Shown: in pieces, positions 15,228 through 25,091 of the stretch
Numbering within the stretch: position 1 is the stretch's first letter
Layout: each line of letters starts with the position of its first letter
Origin: Geobacter sp. AOG1
GTDB lineage: Bacteria; Desulfobacterota; Desulfuromonadia; Geobacterales; Geobacteraceae
DNA length: 64,000 bases
Assembly (NCBI RefSeq): GCF_019972315.1
Contig: NZ_BLIZ01000001.1
Location: 2,424,558 to 2,488,557, forward strand
Direction of reading: 5' to 3'
Notes under the pieces: model-generated
The model's input: only the letters and a program-made list of their open reading frames with translations
The model's database searches: none
What the model was told of the DNA's origin: nothing
Translations under genes and position numbers: made by a program

Positions 15228-17846
15228 ATGGAGTGGCATCGAAAGAGTATCGCCGATACCGTTGCCGATCTCGGCTCCTCTCTCGCGGGACTCACCGCGG
15301 AGGAGGCGGCGGCGCGGCTGGCTGTCCACGGTCCCAACGAACTCGTGGAAAAGCGGGCCCGCACGCCGCTGGCCATGCTCCTTGCCCAGTTCATCGATTT
15401 CGCCATCCTGGTGCTCCTCGGGGCAGCGATCCTGTCGGCGGCGCTGGGGGACTTCCACGATGCCCTGGCGATCCTGGCCATCGTCGTTCTCAATGCGGTG
15501 ATCGGTTTTATCCAGGAATACCGGGCGGAAAAGGCGATTGCCGCCCTGAAACGGATGGCGGCACCCTCGGCTACGGTGCTGCGTGATGGCGTGCCGGTGC
15601 AGATTCCTGCGGTACTCATCGTGCCGGGGGATGTGGTGCTTCTGGAGGCGGGAAACGTGGTGCCGGCAGATCTGCGGCTTGTAGAGGCGGTACGGCTCCA
15701 GGCGGAGGAGTCTGCCCTGACCGGCGAGTCGGTTCCCGTTGAAAAAAACGTTGATCCCCTTGCCGGAGACCGCCTTCCCCTGGGGGACCGGATGAACCTC
15801 ACCTACAAGGGGACGGTGGTGGTGACCGGGCGGGGGAGGGGGGTGGTTATTGCCACCGGCATGGAGACGGAGTTGGGGAAGATCGCCGCCATGCTCCAGA
15901 CGATGGGAGAGGTGAAGACCCCCTTGCAGAAGCGGCTGGCGGGTTTCGGCCGGCGGCTCGCCCTAGTGATCCTGCTCGTCTGCGCTGCAGTCTTTCTGCT
16001 CGGGTTCCTTCGGGGGGAACCGCCCCTCCTCATGTTCCTTACCGCCGTTTCCCTCGCCGTTGCCGCCATTCCCGAAGCGCTCCCCGCCGTGGTCACCATC
16101 TCCCTCGCCCTCGGGGCGCGCAAGATGGTGCAGCAAAACGCCCTCATCCGCCGCCTGCCGGCGGTGGAGACCCTCGGTTCCGTGACCCACATCTGCTCCG
16201 ACAAGACCGGCACCCTCACTCTGAACCGGATGACCGTCGAACAGGTATGGCTGGAGGGGCGACTTATTTCCCCGGTCGAACTGCCGGCGCCGGCAGGCCC
16301 CCCTGCCGTGACCCCTGGTGAATGGCTGCTGGCGGCATCAGCCCTCTGCAACGATGTCCATTATGCCGGTGCTGCTGCGGGGGTGGGGGACCCCACCGAG
16401 GTGGCCCTTTACGCCATGGCTGCGGCAGGAGGGTACGACAAGAAGGAGTTGGTCCACCGCTTCCCCCGGCTGGCGGAACTCCCCTTCGATGCCGGACGCA
16501 GGTGCATGACCACCTTTCACCGGGGGGAGGGAGGGTTTGTTGCCTTCACCAAGGGCGCAGCGGAGGTGGTGCTGGCACGCTCCACCCACCTCCTGACAGC
16601 CGCCGGTCCCTCCCCCTTTGATCGAGAGGAGTTGCACCGTGCCAGTGAGTTTATGGCCGATCAGGGACTGCGGGTGCTGGCCTTGGCCATGCGCTGCTGG
16701 GAAGGGGTGCCCGACCTGCTGGAAACGGATGCGGAAACCGGTCTTACCCTCATAGGCCTGGTCGGCATGCTGGATCCCCCCCGCGAGGAGGCGGTGGCGG
16801 CGGTAGCCCTCTGTCGCGGGGCGGGGATCACACCGGTGATGATCACGGGCGACCATCCCGTCACGGCCCGGGTCATCGCCCGGCGGGTCGGCATTCTCAC
16901 CGACGGGGGTGAGCTGGTGCTTACCGGCAGGGACCTGGAGGATATGCAGCTGGAGGAACTGGAGCGGGAAGTCGAGAGAGTGCGGGTCTACGCACGGGTC
17001 GCCCCGGAGCAGAAGCTGAAGATCGTCCGGGCGCTCCAGGATAAGGGACATTACGTCGCCATGACCGGCGACGGAGTGAACGATGCGCCGGCCCTGCAGC
17101 GGGCCGACATCGGGGTCGCCATGGGGATAACCGGCACCGATGTGGCGAAGGAGGCGTCGGCCATGATCCTCCTGGACGACAACTTCGCTACCATCGTCAA
17201 GGCGGTCAGGGAAGGGCGGCGGATCTACGCCAACATCCTCAAGTTTATCGTCTATTCCATTACTTCCAACACCGGCACCCTCGTCGCCATCTGCTGCGCA
17301 CCCTTGATGGGGCTGCCGCTGCCGCTCCTTCCCATCCAGATCCTCTGGCTCAACCTGCTCTGCGACAGCCTCCCCGGCTTGGCACTGGCGGCAGAACCAG
17401 CGGAGCCCGATGTCATGGAACGGCCTCCCGTGAAACCGGACGAGGAGGTCTTTGCCGGTGGTCGTGGCTGGTTCATCGCCGGCTTCGGTCTCCAGATCGG
17501 GATCGTCGCCCTGCTCCTCCAGCATTACGCCATGACTAACGGCATGGCCTGGCAGACCATGATCTTTACCTTCCTGGTGGTGAACCGGATGGCGGTCGCC
17601 TTCATCGTACGCTCCAAGCGGCAGTCCCTCTTCACGATCGGAATGTTCAGTAACCGGCTGCTCGTAGCTGCCGTTCTCCTGACCCTCGTGCTGCAACTGG
17701 CTGCTGTCTACCTGCCGGTGTTCAATCACCTCTTTACCACTGTTCCCCTCGCTCCTGTAGAACTGGCCATGACCCTTATCCTTGCCGTCGGCATGCTGGC
17801 GGTGGGGGAAGGTGAAAAGTACCTGCTCCGGCTGTTGCAGCGTTGA
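15228..17846 (+). CDS. P-type cation-transporting ATPase (P2A, calcium-type)
   Basis: This 872-residue membrane pump has an N-terminal cation-ATPase domain, an actuator domain with TGES at 165-168, the phosphorylated aspartate D325 in DKTGTLT, a nucleotide-binding domain, and the hinge TGDGVNDAPA starting at 613. The membrane motif is PEALP at 282-286, as in SERCA/PMR1-like bacterial calcium pumps rather than the CPC or SPC of heavy-metal pumps. Ten membrane helices are expected; the C-terminal six are clear. It most likely exports Ca2+, or possibly Mn2+, from the cytoplasm. It stands alone between the acyltransferase fusion and a sensor kinase. The family is certain, the ion is inferred. Confidence 0.92.
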   Translation: MEWHRKSIADTVADLGSSLAGLTAEEAAARLAVHGPNELVEKRARTPLAMLLAQFIDFAILVLLGAAILSAALGDFHDALAILAIVVLNAVIGFIQEYRAEKAIAALKRMAAPSATVLRDGVPVQIPAVLIVPGDVVLLEAGNVVPADLRLVEAVRLQAEESALTGESVPVEKNVDPLAGDRLPLGDRMNLTYKGTVVVTGRGRGVVIATGMETELGKIAAMLQTMGEVKTPLQKRLAGFGRRLALVILLVCAAVFLLGFLRGEPPLLMFLTAVSLAVAAIPEALPAVVTISLALGARKMVQQNALIRRLPAVETLGSVTHICSDKTGTLTLNRMTVEQVWLEGRLISPVELPAPAGPPAVTPGEWLLAASALCNDVHYAGAAAGVGDPTEVALYAMAAAGGYDKKELVHRFPRLAELPFDAGRRCMTTFHRGEGGFVAFTKGAAEVVLARSTHLLTAAGPSPFDREELHRASEFMADQGLRVLALAMRCWEGVPDLLETDAETGLTLIGLVGMLDPPREEAVAAVALCRGAGITPVMITGDHPVTARVIARRVGILTDGGELVLTGRDLEDMQLEELEREVERVRVYARVAPEQKLKIVRALQDKGHYVAMTGDGVNDAPALQRADIGVAMGITGTDVAKEASAMILLDDNFATIVKAVREGRRIYANILKFIVYSITSNTGTLVAICCAPLMGLPLPLLPIQILWLNLLCDSLPGLALAAEPAEPDVMERPPVKPDEEVFAGGRGWFIAGFGLQIGIVALLLQHYAMTNGMAWQTMIFTFLVVNRMAVAFIVRSKRQSLFTIGMFSNRLLVAAVLLTLVLQLAAVYLPVFNHLFTTVPLAPVELAMTLILAVGMLAVGEGEKYLLRLLQR

Positions 17847-17870
17847 GACTCAATAAGCATGCCTTCATCA

Positions 17871-17899
17871 TTGACAAGAATGGTCAGTAAATATATATA
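17871..17899 (+). promoter_or_regulatory. Probable sigma70 promoter before the PocR histidine kinase
   Basis: A consensus TTGACA (17871-17876), a 17-bp spacer and TATATA (17894-17899) lie about 170 bases before the kinase start. The long AT-rich leader after it has no other recognised element. Confidence 0.65.
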
Positions 17900-18069
17900 G
17901 TGCATTCTTATTGAAATATTTTTATCGTAACTTCCGTATAGTGGGTATTCAACAGCGATGCATTATGGGGCTGAGAAACCTCAACTGACACTTCCTGGGA
18001 CCGTCACAACATGCCAGCCTGAAGCAGTACGATATAAGTTTTTTTAGGTCAGAACATACAGAGGGAATT

Positions 18070-20613
18070 ATGGCGATGCCTCAGGAACAGCTTCAGCAGA
18101 ACAAGTCGGATCTGCCGGATTTTTCGGATGTCGAGCTGTCAGACGTCATCGATGCTCGTGCCCTCCAGGAGATGATGGACAACTATTATGCTCTTACCGG
18201 TATCGGTATCGGTATCATCGACCTTAAAGGCAATGTTCTGGTAGGCACCGGATGGCAGGATATCTGCGTCAAGTTCCACAGGGCAGTTCCGGAATCCTGC
18301 GCCTTCTGCCACGAAAGCGACATATCCCTCTCCAGTGGCGTCCCGCCGGGAACCTTCAAGGAGTACCGCTGCAAAAACAACATGTGGGATATCGTCACAC
18401 CGGTCATGCTGGGTGACATGCATATCGGCAACGTTTTTCTGGGACAGTTTCTCTATGAGGACGAGGAACCGGATTATGAGCTGTTTCGCACCCAGGCACG
18501 GCGTTATGGCTATGACGAGACAGAGTACCTGGCGGCACTGGACCGGGTACCGCGCTGGAGTCGGGAGACTGTCAGCAAAGCCATGGAATTCTATGCAAAA
18601 CTTGCCCGGATGATCTCCAAGGCGAACTACAACAATGTGATCCTTGCGGATACCTTGGCCAGACGGGAGCGGGCGGAGGAGGCACTGCGATTGACGCGCA
18701 CGAGTGTGGAGGTCGCATCCGATGCACTCTTCTGGGTGGCGCCCGACGCCAGTATCGTGGATGTCAACGAAGCTGCCTGCCGCTCTCTCGGCTATACGAG
18801 GGATGAATTGCTCCGGCTGCATGTCCCCGACGTCAATACCCGCTTCAATGCCGAAAAGTGGCCGCAGTATTTTGACGACCTCAGACGCAGGGGTACGTTA
18901 ACATTTGAAAACCAGTTGATCGCAAAAGACGGCGGGGTGTTCCCGGTGGAGGTCGTCGACAACTATGTCAAGCTGGGCAACAGGGAACTCAACTGCTCCT
19001 TTGTCCGCGATATAAGCGAGCGCAAGCAGGCAGAGGCCGAACTTAAGGAAAGTGAGCGTCTATTGAACAAGGCGCAGGAAATTGGTCAGTTAGGTTCCTG
19101 GTCACTTGATCTTATGACAAACCGGCTAGTCTGGTCTGACGAAATCTATCGCATATTTGGCCTGCAACAACAGGAATTTACCGCCACCTATGAAGCCTTT
19201 CTCGAGGCGGTGCATCCGGAAGATCGCGATGCTGTTAATTCGGCGTATGAAGGTTCAATACAGGAAGGCAAAGACGGTTACGAGATCGAGCACCGGATTA
19301 TCCGCAAGGACACCGGACAGATTCGCTATGTGTATGAAAAATGCGAACATCTACGAGATGCGTCAGGCAAGATTATCCGCTCCGAGGGGATGGTACACGA
19401 TGTCACCGATCTCAAGCAGACAGAGCGGGAGTTGCAGCAGGCCAAAGCCGCCGCCGAAGCCGCCAACATCGCCAAGAGTCGCTTCCTGGCTACCATGAGC
19501 CACGAAATCCGTACGCCGATGAATGGCGTTATCGGCATGCTCGAATTGCTTGAACACACCGAACTGACCACTGAACAGCACAGTTACGCCGAAAGCGCCA
19601 AAAATTCCGGCGTAGAACTGGTACACCTGCTTAACGACATCCTCGATCTCTCCAAGGTCGAAGCGGACAAACTGGAACTGGACCTTTCTGCATTTGACCT
19701 GAGACCGGTGATTTCCGATACCATCAACCTCCTGTCGCTGCAGGCACGGGAAAAAGCGGTACTACTGGTCTCGTCGATAGATAGCGACGTGCCGACTGCC
19801 GTAAAAGGCGATGCTGGGCGACTTCGTCAGATCATCACCAACATTGTAGGGAATGCCATCAAGTTCACCCCCAAAGGCACGGTAACGCTTCATATCCGGA
19901 AAGATCAAGAGGATGCAAACTCAGCAACTCTTCGCTTTCAGGTTAACGACAGCGGCATCGGCATACCGGTCGACAAGCTGGAACATATATTCGAGCCGTT
20001 CACCCAGGTCGACAGTTCCACCACCCGCAAATTCGGCGGCACAGGGTTAGGTCTGGCGATTTGCAGGCGGCTTGCAGAACTGATGGGGGGAAGTATCGGT
20101 GTGGAGAGTACCGAGGGTGAGGGCTCTACCTTCTGGTTCACCGTCGTTTTGGAGAAGCTGGTTCAAGGCGAGCTTGTGCCGCCCAAACCGATTTCCGCAC
20201 CCGACCCCGCCATCAAGAGGCAGGCAGTCGGCAGCAGAATCAGCCTACTGTTGGCAGAGGACGATCCAACCACGCAACAATTAGTACGAGCCCTGCTGGG
20301 TCGGTACGGCTACGACGTGGATGTGGCCAGTAATGGCAAGAAGGCACTGCTGGCTCTTGAGGAAGCAGACTACGGCCTGGTACTGATGGACTGCATGATG
20401 CCGGAAATGAACGGCTACGAAGCCACCGCCATCATCCGCGATCCGACTTCACCCGTGCGCCGGCACGACATTCCGGTAATTGCGCTTACCGGAAATGCCA
20501 TGAAGGATGATTTTGACAGATGCATAGCTGCCGGGATGAACGATCATCTCTCCAAACCGTTTGCTTTGAAGGATTTACTTGCCAAGCTGGATGCGTGGTT
20601 GAATACGAAGTAA
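18070..20613 (+). CDS. Hybrid histidine kinase with PocR, two PAS, HisKA, HATPase and receiver domains
   Basis: This 847-residue protein without membrane helices is a cytoplasmic hybrid sensor. Residues about 25-195 are a PocR ligand-binding domain ([18 protein letters not shown], then a Cys/His-rich part with CVKFH and CAFCHESD). Two PAS/PAC regions follow at about 205-320 and 330-455. HisKA has H478 in [13 protein letters not shown]; HATPase_c shows [13 protein letters not shown] and [18 protein letters not shown]. The C-terminal receiver has phospho-acceptor D774 in [13 protein letters not shown]. PocR domains are known from PocR of the propanediol/cobalamin genes and are thought to bind small hydrocarbon-like ligands. 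No output regulator is adjacent, so the partner is unknown. Confidence 0.9.
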   Translation: MAMPQEQLQQNKSDLPDFSDVELSDVIDARALQEMMDNYYALTGIGIGIIDLKGNVLVGTGWQDICVKFHRAVPESCAFCHESDISLSSGVPPGTFKEYRCKNNMWDIVTPVMLGDMHIGNVFLGQFLYEDEEPDYELFRTQARRYGYDETEYLAALDRVPRWSRETVSKAMEFYAKLARMISKANYNNVILADTLARRERAEEALRLTRTSVEVASDALFWVAPDASIVDVNEAACRSLGYTRDELLRLHVPDVNTRFNAEKWPQYFDDLRRRGTLTFENQLIAKDGGVFPVEVVDNYVKLGNRELNCSFVRDISERKQAEAELKESERLLNKAQEIGQLGSWSLDLMTNRLVWSDEIYRIFGLQQQEFTATYEAFLEAVHPEDRDAVNSAYEGSIQEGKDGYEIEHRIIRKDTGQIRYVYEKCEHLRDASGKIIRSEGMVHDVTDLKQTERELQQAKAAAEAANIAKSRFLATMSHEIRTPMNGVIGMLELLEHTELTTEQHSYAESAKNSGVELVHLLNDILDLSKVEADKLELDLSAFDLRPVISDTINLLSLQAREKAVLLVSSIDSDVPTAVKGDAGRLRQIITNIVGNAIKFTPKGTVTLHIRKDQEDANSATLRFQVNDSGIGIPVDKLEHIFEPFTQVDSSTTRKFGGTGLGLAICRRLAELMGGSIGVESTEGEGSTFWFTVVLEKLVQGELVPPKPISAPDPAIKRQAVGSRISLLLAEDDPTTQQLVRALLGRYGYDVDVASNGKKALLALEEADYGLVLMDCMMPEMNGYEATAIIRDPTSPVRRHDIPVIALTGNAMKDDFDRCIAAGMNDHLSKPFALKDLLAKLDAWLNTK

Positions 20614-20786
20614 TTATTTACTGCGTTGCAGATGACCAGGAAACGTCTGGTAAAAAGTCATTGTTCCCACCAACCGCTGGGCCTGACCAATATCCCCGAC
20701 AGGTCAACGGCCGGGGATGGCCAGTTTAACCTCAAGGGGCCATCGCGACAAGCAGACCCGTGAAGCCGACCGTTCAGGTTTGAGAT

Positions 20787-21218
20787 CTAGATATCCAGCA
20801 CCACGGTTCCCTCCCACCTCCCATCCACCTGTTCGACCCGCAACCGGTAGAGGGTCGCCGCCTTCACGTCCGCCAGCAGATGGTGACGTGCCGGATCGAT
20901 CCGTTCGCCGCAACAGCTGGATCGCAGCGTGAAACCGTCTGGCCCCTCCCCGATCTCCAGCTCATCCACTTTGAGCAGAAGCTGTCGTGCGTCCTTCAGG
21001 TAGATCAGCTCGCTGAGGAAGTCCATGAGGAGCAGGTCGAGTGCGCCCTGTTCAAGGGTGAACTCCACCGTTTCCCGGGGGTGGATGGCGGCGAGGTTTT
21101 CCACCATCTCGTGCACGAGTGCTTCGGCGGCGGACCGGAACAGTTCTTCCCGGCTCTCACCCCAGAGGGCAAAGGCGGCGTCGGCGGTGGCGATGTCGTC
21201 GATGTAGCGGTAGGGCAT
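20787..21218 (-). CDS. Archease family protein
   Basis: This 143-residue protein matches archease in length and sequence: an N-terminal YIDDIATADAAFALWGESREELF segment (given here as YIDDIATADAAF and WGESREELF), acidic residues suited to metal binding, and the C-terminal KAATLYRLRVEQVDG. Archease is an activator of the RNA ligase RtcB, speeding its guanylylation and allowing multiple turnover. It is the last gene of a minus-strand group with the DRTGG P-loop gene 12 bases upstream and rtcB beyond that, so a functional link with RtcB is strongly supported. The ribosome binding site is weak, which would fit translational coupling. Confidence 0.88.
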   Translation of the reverse strand: MPYRYIDDIATADAAFALWGESREELFRSAAEALVHEMVENLAAIHPRETVEFTLEQGALDLLLMDFLSELIYLKDARQLLLKVDELEIGEGPDGFTLRSSCCGERIDPARHHLLADVKAATLYRLRVEQVDGRWEGTVVLDI

Positions 21219-21230
21219 GGCGTTTCCGCG

Positions 21231-22322
21231 CTACAGCAGTGCATCAAGCGCAGCGAAGTCGATATCCTGTTCGGCGTTGGCCCTGATCCAGTTGAGCTTT
21301 TCCTGGTCTTCCGCGGTGATCTTGGCCACGTCATCCATGAGAGTAGTAAAAATTGTCGAGGTGGTTTCCTCGACACGGATGTAGGGGATGGAGCTGTCGT
21401 CCAGGATCTGTTGGCTGATCTTGGAAACTGGGGCATGACCGGTGATCACCATTCCAGCCAGTTTGTGCCGGTAGTCGGGGATGTGGTAGAGGGATGCGAG
21501 GGTGACGAGCAGTTCGTCCCGGGAACCGGTTACCACCACCAGGGTCGATTCCAGGAGGGCGTCCACTACGCGCTGGGACGAGGCGGCACCCAACTGGATG
21601 TGGTGGATGATCCGGCTCCGTTCGTCGGGATTGCCGTGGACAGGGAGCTTGAGGAGCTTGCCGATGTGGGAGAGGGTAGGGTTGGCGAGGATGGGGGAGT
21701 AGTTGAAGCCGCCGACCACATGGATACCCTTGCCGTCAAAGGCGGTGTGCAGGTATCCGAGAATATCGTTCCGCTTGGCGGGGAGAAGCTTGTTCATGAT
21801 GACGGAGCGGACGTCGGCCCCTTCCTGGCGGTAGAGGGCGAGGTTCAGGTTGATGGCGTCGATGGCCCGCCCGATGCCGCTTTCGGTGACGATGAACACC
21901 GGCGCGCCGAGCATTTTCGCCACCCGCGCGTTGTTAAGGCCGATGACCGACCCGACGCCGCCGTGGCCGGCACCTTCGATGATGAGAAGGTCGTACTTGG
22001 CGTCCAGTTCCTCCACCGCTTCCATGATCTTTTTTTCCAGGTCCAGGTCGGCAAGGCGGCCGGCGAGGTAGTCGCGGGTAAAGTTCTGGTGGAGTGCTAC
22101 CGGCGACATGAGGGCGATGTCTTCTTCGAGCCCGTAGGCCTTTGCCATGAGCACCGCGTCCATGTCCACCATGAAATCGTCGTAATATTCAATCTTCGGA
22201 CCGATGGGCTTGATGAAGCCGACCCGGTTGTATTTTTTGCGCGCCAGATGCATAAGCGAGACGCTGATGGTGGTCTTGCCACAGTTTTGTCCCGTTGCAC
22301 CTATGAATACCTTTTTTGCCAT
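21231..22322 (-). CDS. BioD-like P-loop ATPase with DRTGG domain
   Basis: This 363-residue cytoplasmic protein starts with a P-loop GATGQNCGKTT at residues 8-18, as in dethiobiotin-synthetase-like and cobyrinate-synthase-like enzymes. A Walker-B-like LLIIEGAGHGG follows near 110-120. The C-terminal third has a DRTGG-type fold, around 210-320, with KLAGMVITGHAP. The same two parts form the N-terminus of long phosphotransacetylases, but the catalytic phosphotransacetylase domain is missing. The start ATG 22322 has a good GGAGGGAG site. It lies between archease and rtcB on one strand, so a role connected with RNA repair or its energy/metabolite sensing is possible, but no function is established. 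Confidence 0.8.
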   Translation of the reverse strand: MAKKVFIGATGQNCGKTTISVSLMHLARKKYNRVGFIKPIGPKIEYYDDFMVDMDAVLMAKAYGLEEDIALMSPVALHQNFTRDYLAGRLADLDLEKKIMEAVEELDAKYDLLIIEGAGHGGVGSVIGLNNARVAKMLGAPVFIVTESGIGRAIDAINLNLALYRQEGADVRSVIMNKLLPAKRNDILGYLHTAFDGKGIHVVGGFNYSPILANPTLSHIGKLLKLPVHGNPDERSRIIHHIQLGAASSQRVVDALLESTLVVVTGSRDELLVTLASLYHIPDYRHKLAGMVITGHAPVSKISQQILDDSSIPYIRVEETTSTIFTTLMDDVAKITAEDQEKLNWIRANAEQDIDFAALDALL

Positions 22323-22370
22323 GCTCCCTCCGTAATATGAAATATTGACAGTTCATGCACTAACGTCTAT

Positions 22371-22475
22371 TCCCCCTCCCTTGATGGGAAGGGGTGAGCG
22401 GGAGGGTGATCGGGAGTGCAGAGTTGCCAGGCTTTTTCGCCCCCACCCCGGCCCTCCCCCATCAAGGGGGAGGGA
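22371..22475. repeat. Inverted repeat with CCCTTGATGG / CCATCAAGGG arms
   Basis: TCCCCCTCCCTTGATGG at 22371-22387 and CCATCAAGGGGGAGGGA at 22459-22475 are inverted copies with a few differences; the stretches inside them (GGAAGGGGTGAGCGGGAGGG and CCCACCCCGGCCCTCCCC) are complementary too. The element separates rtcB from the DRTGG gene and could form a long hairpin in their transcript. It resembles common C-rich spacer palindromes. Confidence 0.7.
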
Positions 22476-22496
22476 GTTCAGTGGGCTTATGCCAAT

Positions 22497-23954
22497 CTAT
22501 CCCTTCACGTTGCCGACCGGAATCAGCTTGACGATACGGCGGCTCAGCCCTGCCAGTTCGGTGGCTTCCACCACATCGTCGATGTCCTTGTAGGCGGCTC
22601 CCGCCTCTTCGGCGAGCCCGCCGTAGGAGGCGGTCTGCACATAGATGCCCCGTGCTTCCATGTCCCGCTGCAGCTTCTGCCCCTTGAAGAGCTTCTTTGC
22701 CTGGTGGCGGCTCATGGTCCGGCCGCTGCCGTGGGCGGTGGTATAGAAGGCCTGGTTTCCGCTGGCCATGCCGGCGAGAAGATAGGAGCCGGTCTCCATG
22801 CTCCCGCCGATGATGACCGGTTGGCCGGTCTCCCGGTAGCAGTCGGGGATTCCCTCCATGCCGGGGCCGAAGGCGCGGGTCGCCCCCTTGCGGTGTACAA
22901 GCACTTCCATGATGTTACCTTGTACCCTGTGTCGCTCCAGCTTGGCGGTGTTGTGGGCCACATCGTAGACCATGTTCATCCCCAGATCGCGGGGGTCGCG
23001 ATGGAAGACGTCGGCGAACACCTCCCTGATCCGGTGGAGGATCACCTGCCGGTTGGCGAAGGCCATATTGACGGCGCACTTCATGGCGGCGAAGTAGTCC
23101 TGCCCTTCCCGGGACCGGAAGGGGGCGCAGGCCAGCTCCCGGTCGTTGACCCGGATACCGTACTTCTTCTCCATGACTCCGAGGAACGTCTGGAGATAGT
23201 CGGTCGCCACCTGGTGGCCGAAGCCGCGGCTGCCGCAGTGAAACATGATGACCACCTGGTCGGGACGGGCGATGCCGAAGGTGCGGGCGGTCTCCGCGTC
23301 GAAGACGTTCTCCTGCCGGGCGACCTGGATCTCCAGGTAGTGGTTTCCCGAACCCAGGGTGCCGATCTGGTTATACCCCCGGTCGATGGCCTTGGCGCTC
23401 ACCTTGGTGGCATCGGCACCGGCGAAGCATCCTCCCTCCTCGGTCATTTCCAGGTCCTCGGGCCAGGCATAGCCGTTTTTCAGGCACCAGCGGGACCCTT
23501 GTTCCACCACCTGGCAAAACTCGTCGTGGGAGAGTTTGACGAAACCATGCCCCCCCACGCCAGCCGGAACCCGGTAAAAGAGCTGGTCCACCAGGTGGTG
23601 CAGTTGGGGCTGCACCTCGTCGTAGGTAAGGTTGGTCAGTACGAGCCGCATGCCGCAATTGATGTCGAAACCGATGCCGCCGGGAGAGATGACTCCCGAC
23701 TCCGGGTCCATGGCGGCCAGCCCGCCGATGGGAAAACCGTATCCCCAGTGGCCGTCGGGCATGCAGTAGGCGTGGTCGATGATGCCGGGGAGGCAGGCGA
23801 CGTTGGACACCTGTTCGAACACGCCGGCGTCCATGGCGTTCAGCAGCTTTTCCGTCGCGAAGATCCGTGCCGGCACGAGCATCCCCGGCTTATGGCCGAC
23901 GGGGAGTTCCCAGACGGTGGGGGAAATATTTCTGAGGGTAGACGGAACGGGCAT
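22497..23954 (-). CDS. rtcB: RNA-splicing ligase RtcB
   Basis: This 485-residue GTP- and Mn-dependent ligase joins RNA 2',3'-cyclic phosphate or 3'-phosphate ends to 5'-hydroxyl ends. Signature segments are visible in order: PDGHWGYGFPIGG, GIGFDINCGMRL with a metal-binding cysteine, GSGNHYLEIQ, FHCGSRGFGHQV, and near the end the guanylylation region with HGSGRTMSR. I chose ATG 23954 behind AAAGGGAAGG; the frame opens 13 codons earlier only at TTG. It heads a minus-strand group with the DRTGG and archease genes. Bacterial RtcB is linked to tRNA and rRNA repair after damage, and archease nearby supports an active repair system. Confidence 0.96.
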   Translation of the reverse strand: MPVPSTLRNISPTVWELPVGHKPGMLVPARIFATEKLLNAMDAGVFEQVSNVACLPGIIDHAYCMPDGHWGYGFPIGGLAAMDPESGVISPGGIGFDINCGMRLVLTNLTYDEVQPQLHHLVDQLFYRVPAGVGGHGFVKLSHDEFCQVVEQGSRWCLKNGYAWPEDLEMTEEGGCFAGADATKVSAKAIDRGYNQIGTLGSGNHYLEIQVARQENVFDAETARTFGIARPDQVVIMFHCGSRGFGHQVATDYLQTFLGVMEKKYGIRVNDRELACAPFRSREGQDYFAAMKCAVNMAFANRQVILHRIREVFADVFHRDPRDLGMNMVYDVAHNTAKLERHRVQGNIMEVLVHRKGATRAFGPGMEGIPDCYRETGQPVIIGGSMETGSYLLAGMASGNQAFYTTAHGSGRTMSRHQAKKLFKGQKLQRDMEARGIYVQTASYGGLAEEAGAAYKDIDDVVEATELAGLSRRIVKLIPVGNVKG

Positions 23955-24043
23955 GGCAGGTGTACCTTCCCTTTTGATAGCAGCTGCAGGCAACCAGTGC
24001 TACTTTATCATAACGCAAGGGAAGGGCAATCGGGTGCTCATGG

Positions 24044-24592
24044 TCAGGTGAGGGAGAAGAGCTGTTGCCAGGTTTCGAACGTGGACACCTTGTTGCTGCC
24101 GAATCTTGCGAGGGATTGCTTCACATCAGCCAGTGATTTTTCAACGGCTATCTTGCCCGGATGCTTCGAATAGAACAGATCTGCGCAGCAGACGATCTGC
24201 TCCTCCCGGCTGACGGGGACCATATCCCGGTGCGGGAGGGGGAGCTGCTGGGCTCGGATGTCCTCGATAGTAAGTCCCACCCCGATGTGCCGCTCGCAGA
24301 CCAGCGCGTGACGCGCCAGCCCTTCACGTTCCAGAATTTCCCTCCCCAGAATGCCATGACAGATATAGGGATTCGCGCCGATAAGGCCCATGCCCGGCGC
24401 ATGGACGCGACAGACGCCGATGTCGTGGAGGAGTGCCGCTTCTTCGATGAACTGCCGGTCGAGTCCTGCCATGCAGCAGTGGTCGGTGATCTGCAGGGCC
24501 TTGGCCGCCACTAGCCGGCTGTGTTCCAGCACGATTGTCCCGGCTTCGGGTGCATCGGCGAAATAGTGTTGCAGAAGAGCTGTGGGATCCAT
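24044..24592 (-). CDS. HD-domain phosphohydrolase-like protein
   Basis: This 182-residue protein has an HD domain: H24 in LEHSRLVA, the H56-D57 pair in LLHDIGV, and further histidines and aspartate ([25 protein letters not shown]). HD proteins are metal-dependent phosphohydrolases acting on nucleotides or related phosphate compounds. A good GAGGTAA site precedes ATG 24592. It lies upstream of rtcB on the same strand, with 90 bases between, and is divergent from the small GGQ protein gene. Whether it belongs to the RNA-repair group is unclear. Its substrate cannot be told from sequence. Confidence 0.8.
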   Translation of the reverse strand: MDPTALLQHYFADAPEAGTIVLEHSRLVAAKALQITDHCCMAGLDRQFIEEAALLHDIGVCRVHAPGMGLIGANPYICHGILGREILEREGLARHALVCERHIGVGLTIEDIRAQQLPLPHRDMVPVSREEQIVCCADLFYSKHPGKIAVEKSLADVKQSLARFGSNKVSTFETWQQLFSLT

Positions 24593-24680
24593 GGTTTACC
24601 TCGGTGCAAATTACGGGTATTATGGAACAGTCCGGCGTCTGCTGTCAACGATCGGAACTGAAACGGCTTCGAGGAATGTC

Positions 24681-25007
24681 ATGTCGGTAGAGATCAAAGA
24701 AACGGACCTGAAGATCGAATTTTTCCGTGCTTCCGGCCCTGGCGGCCAGCACCGCAACACCACAGATTCGGCGGTGCGCATCCGGCACCTCCCGACCGGC
24801 ATCGTGGTCCAGGCCACGGAGAACCGTTCCCAGCTCCGCAACCGGGAGGTGGCAATGGAGAGGCTTCAGGAAGCTCTCCGCAAGCGTGAACGAAAAGTGA
24901 AAAAACGGCTCGCTACCCGGGTTCCCAAGGGAGAAAAGGAACGGCGGATTACGGAGAAAAAGCGGAATGCCGCCCGCCGCCATCATCGTCAGGTAGGGGA
25001 CGAGTGA
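24681..25007 (+). CDS. Small peptide-chain-release-factor-like GGQ protein
   Basis: This 108-residue protein has the catalytic GGQ at residues 21-23 ([12 protein letters not shown]), followed by [14 protein letters not shown], the fold of release-factor domain 3. The C-terminal third is a highly basic helix ([16 protein letters not shown] and NAARRHHRQ). It lacks codon-recognition domains. The form recalls ribosome-rescue hydrolases such as ArfB, whose basic tail enters the empty mRNA channel, but the core resembles the RF-like small protein family more than ArfB itself. ATG 24681 has CGAGGA upstream. It may hydrolyse peptidyl-tRNA on stalled ribosomes; the function is inferred. Confidence 0.82.
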   Translation: MSVEIKETDLKIEFFRASGPGGQHRNTTDSAVRIRHLPTGIVVQATENRSQLRNREVAMERLQEALRKRERKVKKRLATRVPKGEKERRITEKKRNAARRHHRQVGDE

Positions 25008-25091
25008 TCGGCGTTTTGTAAACCCCCTAATTTCTTGACCATTCGACCCCAATGGGGTATTTTACGCTGATAAATTGCCGAGGAGCGCCCT

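Noticed and set aside
20880-24173. Two long plus-strand frames (486 and 585 residues) opposite archease, DRTGG and rtcB genes
   Set aside because: Strong family matches are on the minus strand; the plus-strand products are low-complexity Gly/Val/His sequences typical of antisense GC-rich DNA.
24681-25007. Assignment of the small GGQ protein as PrfH
   Set aside because: PrfH is about twice as long and has further domains; only the GGQ domain and basic tail exist here.
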